DNA of 64,000 nucleotides from Owenia fusiformis (Eukaryota; Annelida; Polychaeta; Sabellida; Oweniidae), in contig CAIIXF020000009.1 in the NCBI GenBank assembly GCA_903813345.2, positions 4,216,001-4,280,000 of the forward strand. Reading direction: 5' to 3'. Below are positions 60,101 to 64,000 of the stretch, piece by piece. A model generated the notes under the pieces. The model was given only the letters and a program-made list of their open reading frames with translations. It made no database searches and had not been told where the DNA came from. The position numbers and the translations under genes were made by a program. Every line of letters begins with the position of its first letter. The first letter of the stretch is position 1.

Positions 60101-60406
60101 GGTCAAAATGACCCCTCCCCTTCCGACTTAGTGTTAATAAAAGACATTAGAGTTATATCAGATTGGAAATGATAGTATCATTTACGTTTCATCAAGGATA
60201 TCTATTCTTGGCAAGTGACGTAACGTAAATCAATTTTACATTTTACCAACCAAGAGGTTATACAATTAAATGTAGAATGTAATGAACAAAGTGACTTATT
60301 AATACTGATTCATTGAAACAAATATATTCACATATGTTTCAGGAAAAATCGTGTGTCGTCATCTGAGACGAATTTGAAAGACGAGGAAGAGGTCAAAAAT
60401 ACGTAG
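36161..60406 (+). CDS. EGF-repeat single-pass membrane protein, 3' eleven exons
   Basis: Exons are 36161-36296, 36891-37046, 37447-37610, 37792-37956, 41871-41911, 46740-46835, 47655-47760, 49365-49500, 49617-50163, 50712-50862 and 60343-60406. Spliced, they give 586 residues with no stop before the final TAG, and every junction keeps phase. Exons 1-5 encode an extracellular module ([56 protein letters not shown]) that I recall from large uncharacterised invertebrate surface proteins. Eight EGF domains follow with calcium-binding (D/N)-x-(D/N)-E-C starts. Then come a transmembrane helix ([18 protein letters not shown]) and a short tail, [20 protein letters not shown]. The acceptors at 36890 and 49364 lack a strong pyrimidine tract but restore the protein exactly. 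Upstream exons and the signal peptide were not found. The role is probably cell adhesion or recognition. The last intron is 9.5 kb and holds a LINE. Confidence 0.85.
38964..39805 (+). mobile_element. Element 3, copy C
   Basis: This 842-bp copy has near-perfect ends GACGTGTCGCAAAAAGGT and ACCTTTTTGCGACACGTC. ATT flanks both sides (38961-38963 and 39806-39808). The target differs from that of copies A and B, so this is an independent insertion, again with a 3-bp duplication. It lacks a block near the middle (around ATGACGTCACAATATGGG) that the other copies have. Confidence 0.9.
39986..40860. mobile_element. Tc1-like element with inverted repeats of about 250 bp
   Basis: The ends CACTCCCCTCCATAAGTTTG and the inverse CAAACTTATGGAGGGGAGTG are perfect, with TA on both sides (39984-39985 and 40861-40862). 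The inverted arms continue for about 250 bp, through CCTCCAAATTTTCTCAATTT and its mirror, with moderate divergence. The 875-bp element has no transposase frame. Confidence 0.85.
42387..43535 (-). mobile_element. 5'-truncated LINE insertion with 12-bp target duplication
   Basis: TGTGCGCAAAAT stands at 42375-42386 and again at 43536-43547. Between them lies a minus-strand LINE that starts after the reverse transcriptase YADD motif and runs to an A-rich 3' tail (minus strand ending ATAAAAATAAGAAAAA next to the left duplication). This is the expected product of target-primed reverse transcription stopping early. It lies in the EGF gene intron between exons 41911 and 46740, in reverse orientation. 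Confidence 0.85.
42592..43535 (-). pseudogene. LINE ORF2 C-terminal part (truncated)
   Basis: The open minus-strand frame gives about 313 LINE residues. Visible blocks are [20 protein letters not shown] after the missing catalytic Asp pair, [24 protein letters not shown] of the thumb region, [15 protein letters not shown], and the C-x-C-G...H-x4-C motif ([16 protein letters not shown]). The order and the R-L-R-x-D...C-x-C-G signature fit jockey-type or related clades. The frame runs on past 43535 into flanking DNA for 19 codons, but those are not LINE sequence. With no endonuclease and no catalytic core it cannot move itself. The intact frame suggests a recent insertion. Confidence 0.8.
43548..45238. 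other. Intron sequence, nothing recognised
   Basis: This lies in the long intron between exons 41911 and 46740. Open frames are short and have no known motif. No repeat with clear edges was seen. Confidence 0.4.
45614..45914 (+). pseudogene. Mariner transposase remnant
   Basis: One frame reads [15 protein letters not shown] and then [16 protein letters not shown]. These correspond to the mariner catalytic blocks L-H-D-N-A-x-x-H and P-Y-S-P-D-L-x-P-x-D-x-x-L-F. The first catalytic block is eroded, with Asp lost, and a frame change near 45820 leads to a [16 protein letters not shown]-like continuation. Not functional. Confidence 0.75.
46142..46300. mobile_element. 159-bp element nested in the right mariner TIR
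   Basis: The ends TGGTGTAAAAG and CTTTTACACC are inverted. Removing the 159 bp restores GGTCCC-GGGGTAC, which matches the left mariner arm (45411-45428, inverted). The insertion point is therefore exact, with no more than one duplicated base. A relative is at 31636-31805. Confidence 0.85.
48655..49297. repeat. Foldback with arms of about 250 bp
   Basis: The left arm runs from AAAGGAGGAGGGAAAGTATC through CATATGCTTCACCAATGCAT to TTGCATCAATATGTTG. The right arm mirrors it, from CAACATATTGATGTAAG through ATGCATTGGTTTAACATATG to GATACTTTCCCTCCTCCTTT. It lies in the intron just before exon 49365, so its right arm ends within 70 bp of the acceptor. Confidence 0.8.
50929..51835. mobile_element. Possible TIR element, 0.9 kb
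   Basis: The left part CTGGGGACAATTAGAGTAA and the right part CTCTAATTGTCCCCAGGTCC are inverse to each other, with weaker matching outside (CGTCGCACG against CGTGCACG). No target duplication was fixed, so the edges are approximate. A Tc1-like tip, CACTCCTCAAGTTTGGCAACC, lies just upstream at about 50874. Confidence 0.5.
52440..53485 (+). mobile_element. Decayed mariner element
   Basis: The left end CGAGGGTTGTCCCAGAAGTA follows TA at 52438-52439. Near 53460-53490 the inverse of ATGCTCTAACTTT appears, marking the right arm, but the tip itself is lost. Inside, about 52940-53100 encodes the mariner N-terminal pieces [20 protein letters not shown] and, in another frame, [15 protein letters not shown]. 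These match the helix-turn-helix region Y-x-R-F-K-x-G-D and the E-D-P-R-x-T-V-x-E-I-A-E pattern. Stops and shifts make it non-functional. Confidence 0.7.
53487..54285 (+). pseudogene. Decayed Tc1-like transposase
   Basis: Fragments in three frames follow the Tc1 order. First is [20 protein letters not shown], the DNA-binding helix. Next is [18 protein letters not shown], then [17 protein letters not shown]. Last is the C-terminal [19 protein letters not shown], equivalent to the canonical L-P-W-P-A-x-S-P-D-L-N-P-I-E-H-x-W-D. Several stops and shifts interrupt it. It lies between the mariner remnant and a piece of element 3. Confidence 0.75.
54288..54607 (+). mobile_element. Element 3, partial and diverged copy
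   Basis: This matches the right half of element 3, from GGGACGCTTACTA through AGCAGCTTTAAAATGATAT to TACATTTGCGCGACACCC, with many substitutions. The right TIR is missing because the LINE begins there. It is the oldest-looking of the four copies. Confidence 0.75.
54840..55781 (+). CDS. LINE ORF1 protein (RNA-binding, coiled coil)
   Basis: This 313-residue frame starts at ATG 54840 in good context (GAAAATGG) and ends at TAG 55779-55781. Residues 1-85 are basic and low-complexity. About 105-195 form heptad-like helix ([20 protein letters not shown], then [20 protein letters not shown]), a likely coiled coil for oligomerisation. About 200-310 resemble the L1 ORF1p RRM and C-terminal domain ([48 protein letters not shown]). 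By family, such proteins bind LINE RNA and act as chaperones. The next in-frame codons after TAG open directly into ORF2. Confidence 0.8.
   Translation: MGPVKNGVVKTVSRSNAKTANKTNNGYISKPTMDKATKVPSTAMEEALRGCSDRGGTPPRPVQIRAAPIASRAEVGSSISRENNTADVIVMQHVSQTQGEQPAVQRDALAHIMDMFSSIQQGQQTIKSSIQNVYDEIAAQEVRLMQRIEEKLSVTTDDIKIQVETVRSDLQSQINKLESANNASNSAIDMCDIVIKNIEESENENCEQKINDLIRDALDIPDMKVNSATRRPKRLGTTYPGIIIARVNKETRTAIMKSKKKLKSSTTRSKVYIEDFMTPENKKVNDNLRAVLRATGQNDNFNLVNGRFLPKKK
55782..59324 (+). CDS. LINE ORF2: endonuclease and reverse transcriptase, no ATG start
   Basis: This is an 1180-residue open frame, in the same frame as ORF1, beginning right after its TAG. The APE endonuclease has ATWNVNG (first codons), CLNETFL with the catalytic Glu, GDLNARLG and DHSIVY. 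The reverse transcriptase has [58 protein letters not shown] and the catalytic MYADD. The thumb and a C-terminal zinc motif follow, C-x2-C-x11-H-x4-C (CKLCDL...HFLIKC). The usual K-A-F-D reads K-A-F-G here; the catalytic Asp before it is kept. The first in-frame ATG is at 56520, after the catalytic blocks of most of the endonuclease. Expression must therefore use stop readthrough, reinitiation at a non-AUG codon, or another route. Confidence 0.88.
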   Translation, partial: GNSRHCLSIATWNVNGFSLKNNENSAFRKAIIANLDCDILCLNETFLRDTQELNIPGYKWIGQNRTDLHQRARRGAWGVGILIKSDILKDFNYEVLDRSTPGILWFKLQNGSYSICLCACYLPPLSSSTRNNDPEAFFSTLLQGVYEYQNDGVLCILGDLNARLGHNSDFVEGVDDVPIRVPLDTTSNAFGDHLLNFLVDSSICTLNGRLGSDDFTCISHKGKSVVDYICTSHEHLNSFSDFKVLKMSRVIDEFHLNAPRVLPDHSIVYCTLDMPNFNSDKNESDSSFMSDDDKSRKYKINNVPLDFMASEEVLSKVNDTIQRLMLINENDKRINSLYSEFAIILDHEMSKTFEQIKTKPKGNNHKFFKKPYWNEELQKQWNMKKESESLWLNCKESAKKRNLKELYCIERRHFDKLHRKYKRNYQQKEQLNLLELSNKANSQDFWKYIGKLGIAQERKQELPWEVTDPEGNNSIRGHQNVLNAWAKTYEQLYSTVNNNEEFDEDHYSNIKRAVTQIDQQDSDENNPMNNEITIEEVATAVGRAKLRKAAGVDNIPAEVLKNPTCIAMLHNIISECFNTGIVPKQWMQCVISPIYKDGIKTNPLNYRAISLISVPCKIYCDILNMRLTTFLEENKLLSDEQNGFRKKRSCLDQVHSLYSIINNRKLSKLDTFVCYIDYIKAFGSLNRDCLWFKMNKIGIKGKMFKAVKSLYQDVTCSVRINGILTPWFSAKSGTKEGCLLSPTIFSIYVDSIAEEIKSLNCGVTINNEKVCILMYADDIALIAETPQDLQRMLNVVNQWCRKWRLSIGQKKTKIVHYRPTSKPRSTYQFKCGIKSIEYTEKYKYLGVWLEEHVNPQITAKEIAKSASRALCVIMSKFQQTGGMDITVYSKLYDTLVQPVINYGCSLIGNNEHKCINAVQNKASKFFLGVGVKTNNEAARADLGWDLPLHKQQIESARLFIRLQNLDKDRLNSKIHHWSLGRKNSWDYRVCKFLEASGQGNITQMENLNAKAILEEVKLYQQSQDPFLKNIWNDKNNEVNGNKLRTFRQFKYGVVAESYVTCFIPRHHRSALAKLRTGTLQLRIETGRYDGTPLDQRTCKLCDLDEVENEIHFLIKCPHYKLLRDTFYREIVQEQLPYIDLSNANSLLTFISLMLAKKIQKPLAALIHNMYSKRQFDYGRL

Positions 60407-61400
60407 GCAATGACAATATGACAAAGATGACGAAATAAATTTTCGGATGCATACAACAGATAACAATTTATAATAAATGAAGAAGTTATTTAGAAGACAT
60501 GAATCATAAAGAAACTTCTTTGTTTGTCCTCTTTGTCATATTTTGAACTGGAGCAAAAGGTTGAACAGAAACTTTGATTTGAATGTCTAAATCAGTGATA
60601 CCTATACTTTTAATAATTTGTGGACATCAGTATTGACAATAAACGCAATTGCAATTTAGTATAGTCTAAAAGAATGACGATTCGATAGAAAATATGGCGT
60701 TTGACTATTGCTTTCCAGATAAAATCATAATTTATACATTGTGGCTAGTCGAAATGTTTTGAATCAGCCTTTGACATGTTATGTAACAAATGTTCACATG
60801 TCCATTATAGAAAATTGGCTTATTGCAAAAATATAACTGGTAAGTGATGTCAGAGTTTGTAAAAAAATAAACGTTGTGTCTTAAAATCCTGCATACATAC
60901 TCAATATATATGATATGACAATATAGGAAAGTTTTAGCATTTTCATTCATGTTATGGCGAACATATTTGAACATTTCGAAAACTAAATCATATATTAGTC
61001 ACAGTTCGATTCCAATATATAACATTTGAATTGAGAACGGTAACAAATGGATTGATATTGTTCTATCATAATTCACGCCTTTATCATAATGATATTTTTA
61101 CACAGATGACACTGGCCAGCCAGATTTCCTGTGTATCCATTGCTTGGATAAACATTCCTCATTAAGTGAATCAATTTACCACACCTTTATATGACACCCT
61201 CGAAGAAGAATTGAAAATTGATAGATTGGATATAACTCCATCAACTGGAAAATGTATTACAGTAGGAAACACGTTGGTGCCATCCCTCATACCGTAACTT
61301 TGAAAAATAGGTCTACATCATATAATGATGGCGTTGAACACGTTGAAATAAGGTATTAAATTCATTGGAGAGAATAATAACAATGTGAATATACAAATAA
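60407..61400. other. EGF gene 3' UTR and spacer
   Basis: AATAAA at about 60434 and again at about 60638 are candidate polyadenylation signals for the EGF gene. Nothing else was recognised before the LINE fragment at 61401. Confidence 0.4.
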
Positions 61401-61504
61401 AGCAAAGGAAATTGCTAAGTCTGCAAGTCGTGCTTTATGTGTAATAATGTCAAAATTCCAACAAACTGGAGGCATGGATATAACTGTTTACAGCAAATTA
61501 TATG
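61401..61504 (+). repeat. 104-bp copy of LINE ORF2 internal sequence
   Basis: Bases 61401-61504 match 58355-58458 of the nearby LINE without a difference that I can see. The piece comes from inside ORF2 and has neither LINE end. It is in the same orientation, 3 kb downstream. Confidence 0.9.
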
Positions 61505-61736
61505 CACAAGACAAAATCGTATGGAATAAATTGTAATAAGATGGTTATTAAGCTTGTTATTATGGTCTTACTAGTGGTTATTATTGAGTAATGGTACAGG
61601 TATCCGATATGGTATTGCAGCTTACACTTAAGTAATGGTACACGTATCCTTGGATTTTAGGCCCGAATACCGAGGTTTATTTTTTTGATTATCGTGTATT
61701 ATTATTTTGTGTTAATATTAGTTAACCATCTAACTA

Positions 61737-62443
61737 CTACCATTTGCATTCGTTTGACTTCACTTCTTAAAATAGAGCTTCGTCTTCGTCTTGTAGTTTA
61801 ACTACATGTAGACTCTGCACGCAGGGTAACTATTGGCATGATATTGATAACCTTGTTATATTAATATAGCGCATAGGCGTAGCCAGGGGGATGCGATGGG
61901 ATGCGGTCGCACCCCCCCCCCCCCCCCTCCATAACCAATGAAAATAGAACCATTAGATAGAAGAGAAAAGTCTTAAAATGCTTTTTTTGAAGCTTCTAGC
62001 TCGATTTTGAACGAAGTTGCACCAATTTTTGTAAAATTCAAAACAAATCTTCAAAAACATTTTTAATGCCACGATCGCACCCCTTCCCCCCCCGACTGAA
62101 AGCTGGCTACGCCACTGTAACGTGTAATCAATACGCTACATTTTGTATGTTCAATTTGTATACTAAAAACTGTTATTAATCCACAGATTTAGATGAAGAC
62201 AAGATAAAAATCCGAATCAAGAATGAAAAGGTGTCTAAGTATATAAATCTTAAGGGTAATGCATATTTGAATTAAACAGAGGCGGGTTAATTTATATTGT
62301 ACTATGAATTACGCTATTATTCAAAATTGCAGCTAAGATGCCTGTTTTATGATACCCTGCGTGCAGAGTCTAGTTAAACTACGTATACACTAAGACGAAG
62401 CTCTCTTTTAAAAGAAGTGAAGTCAAACGAATGCAAAGGGTAG
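61737..62443. mobile_element. TIR element with arms of about 95 bp
   Basis: The outer ends CTACCATTTGCATTCG and the inverse CGAATGCAAAGGGTAG mark a 707-bp unit. The arms share TTTGACTTCACTTCTT, AGCTTCGTCTT, TAGTTTAACTA and ACTCTGCACGCAGGGTA. A MITE (61873-62116) lies inside. A single related arm is at 63474-63558. Confidence 0.75.
61873..62116. mobile_element. MITE with GGCGTAGCCAG ends
   Basis: The left GGCGTAGCCAGG (61876) and right CTGGCTACGCC (ending 62113) are inverse. The interior has C-runs near both ends (GCACCCCCC and GCACCCCTTCCCCCC). It resembles the 9138-9340 element in layout, with different tips. The exact edges and target duplication are unclear. Confidence 0.7.
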
Positions 62444-63303
62444 TTTTATGAAAAATATCACGAAAGATGTTTTCTAGATATCAGTAGTATTCTCAGAAAT
62501 TTATTATCCGAAACGGATAACATCTGGCCACTCAGACAAACAATCGCAGACATAGGCTAAGCTTGTTTATTTAACATTTAGATTTGTTGACTTACCGATC
62601 CGTATTTCAATCTCCGGGAAGACGTTCTTTTCACTTTGTATTTGCGTGCAGTGTAATATAAGTTGATACTTTTGTTCAAAAATGTACTTTTAATGGCCAT
62701 TTTATGCTTTTTATTTTCAAATTATGTTTTGATGTAAGTGTGAAAAGTCAAGAAACGTCAACCCCGACTTTTAATTAAAAAATGTTGGTTAATCACTTAT
62801 GGCAAATCACAAGGTTGATGATGTCAACGGACCATGATCGTGGAAGGCTATCAATATCAGGTGTATATCGGATAGAAAATAAATATAGCTAATTTTTCGC
62901 ACTGATATGATGATGACTATTCTGGCGAATCGGGTAGATATTTCTCAGTTTTTTTCCGATAATAAAACTATTCATTTCTATCAATTTAACAAACAGGGTC
63001 CTTTGAATGCACATTAAAACTATAAAAGTATTTATTGGGCGTACATACTCGTTCTGTCATGTTACTTTCATTTCATTTGCAAGTTGGCCACATATTAATC
63101 CAGCGTTTTGTTTAATCAAATTTCCCGCCCCTTGAGGTTTCCGACTGTAAAACTTAATATTTAATACTAACCAATGCATCAGTTAATATTTTCAGAATAC
63201 AAATTTTCCATTTTTATTTCTCTGATAGATAAAGTCTCATTTTGAATCTGTTCGTGTATTAAAGAGTATGCTTTTATAATGCCGTGGTCACATTTGCTCA
63301 GAT

Positions 63304-63388
63304 TTTCAGCACCGGCGCCCGGCCGATGAGTATTTTGTTCAAAATTGTATTCAATTCTGAACAAGATACTCAATCGGCCGGGCGCCGT
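63304..63388. repeat. GC-tipped palindrome
   Basis: The left arm GGCGCCCGGCCGATGAGTA with TTTTGTTCAAAATTG mirrors the right arm CAATTCTGAACAAGA with TACTCAATCGGCCGGGCGCC. The stem is about 40 bp with a loop of a few bases. One arm-like copy is at about 4730-4765. Confidence 0.8.
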
Positions 63389-63473
63389 AATGAAAATCGG
63401 AGCAAATGTTATCAAGTCATAACTGATGAAAAATCAAATGAGAACATGAACATGGATAATAGGGGCACTATTA

Positions 63474-63558
63474 CGCTGCGTGCAGAGTCTAATTATAAAC
63501 TACGAGAAGACGAAACTCTCATTTAAGAAGTGAAGTCGAACAAATGCAAAGGGTAGGG
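63474..63558 (+). repeat. Solitary arm related to the 61737-62443 element
   Basis: It shares CGTGCAGAGTCTA, ACGAGAAGACGAAACTCTC and AAGAAGTGAAGTCGAA with the right arm of that element. No opposite arm lies within the window. Confidence 0.65.
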
Positions 63559-64000
63559 TACTATAGAAGGGGATCATATAAAAGCACGATCTATTTTACA
63601 ACGCCTTTAAGTTTTGTTGCCCTTTGTGCATTTCAAAAATAAAATACCTTATCTGATTTGTTCCACCTTTCTTTTCGCTCAGTTCTGCAATATTATGTCC
63701 ATATGTTGTTTAGGATTATGTCATTTGCGAAATAGCTGAAAGACATTATGAGAATGAATATGGGAGATTCCACGATAATGTTGTTCACATGATTTTATGC
63801 ACATACCTGCACAACAATCGCAGACAGAAGTCTTAATATTGTCCAATAAAAAATAAGAATCTAACATTTAATGATAACAAAAGGATTAATTGCTTAGTTC
63901 TCTTTGTTTTAGTCTTTGTTTTCTTAAATGCGGAAGTGTACCAACATCACCTAGATTACATAAGAGATCATCTAACAGTCTAAAATTGCTTTTAATTGCA

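Overview
This is invertebrate animal DNA: AT-rich, with long intergenic spaces, GT-AG introns, EGF-domain exons with matching intron phases, and dense LINE and DNA-transposon content. The gene set (dual oxidase, noggin, a calcium-binding-EGF membrane protein) fits a marine invertebrate, perhaps a deuterostome such as a hemichordate. The species cannot be proved from this window. Two runs of exactly 500 N (15435-15934 and 27847-28346) are assembly gaps of placeholder size.

Three host genes are supported. (1) The last three coding exons of a dual oxidase (DUOX) lie on + at 22-1373, ending at the natural stop. (2) A complete intronless noggin coding region lies on - at 5436-6119. (3) The 3' part of a large single-pass membrane protein lies on +, as eleven exons from 36161 to 60406: a conserved extracellular module of unknown name, eight calcium-binding EGF domains, one transmembrane helix and a short acidic tail. 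Every exon junction in these models keeps frame and phase. The first exons of the third gene were not found.

The rest is mostly mobile and repetitive DNA. From 6 to 15 kb there are small MITEs, a minisatellite, and a pair of apparently identical 461-bp direct repeats enclosing a degenerate TAACCC array. From 15.9 to 34.6 kb there is a nested complex. A satellite array of about 185-bp monomers is split by a TIR element (16855-27332, TSD TTGT). That element is split by a second TIR element (18325-26930, TSD AAAAT). The second element holds further elements, including a roughly 860-bp family (here called element 3) whose empty site is also present. Most of the second element's right part is duplicated at 28610-34590.

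The introns of the EGF gene hold a degenerate tandem array hit by two transposons, a 5'-truncated LINE with its target-site duplication, a deleted mariner with another element inside its right inverted repeat, a long foldback, decayed mariner and Tc1 transposases, and a near-intact LINE (about 54.6-59.75 kb). In that LINE, ORF1 and ORF2 share one frame and are separated by a single TAG, and no ATG precedes the endonuclease domain. The last 3.5 kb carries more foldback elements and a 104-bp copy of LINE ORF2 that matches base for base.

The host genes share no pathway that I can see. DUOX makes hydrogen peroxide at membranes, noggin is a secreted BMP antagonist, and the EGF protein is a probable cell-surface adhesion or recognition protein. 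The most unusual biology is in the mobile DNA.
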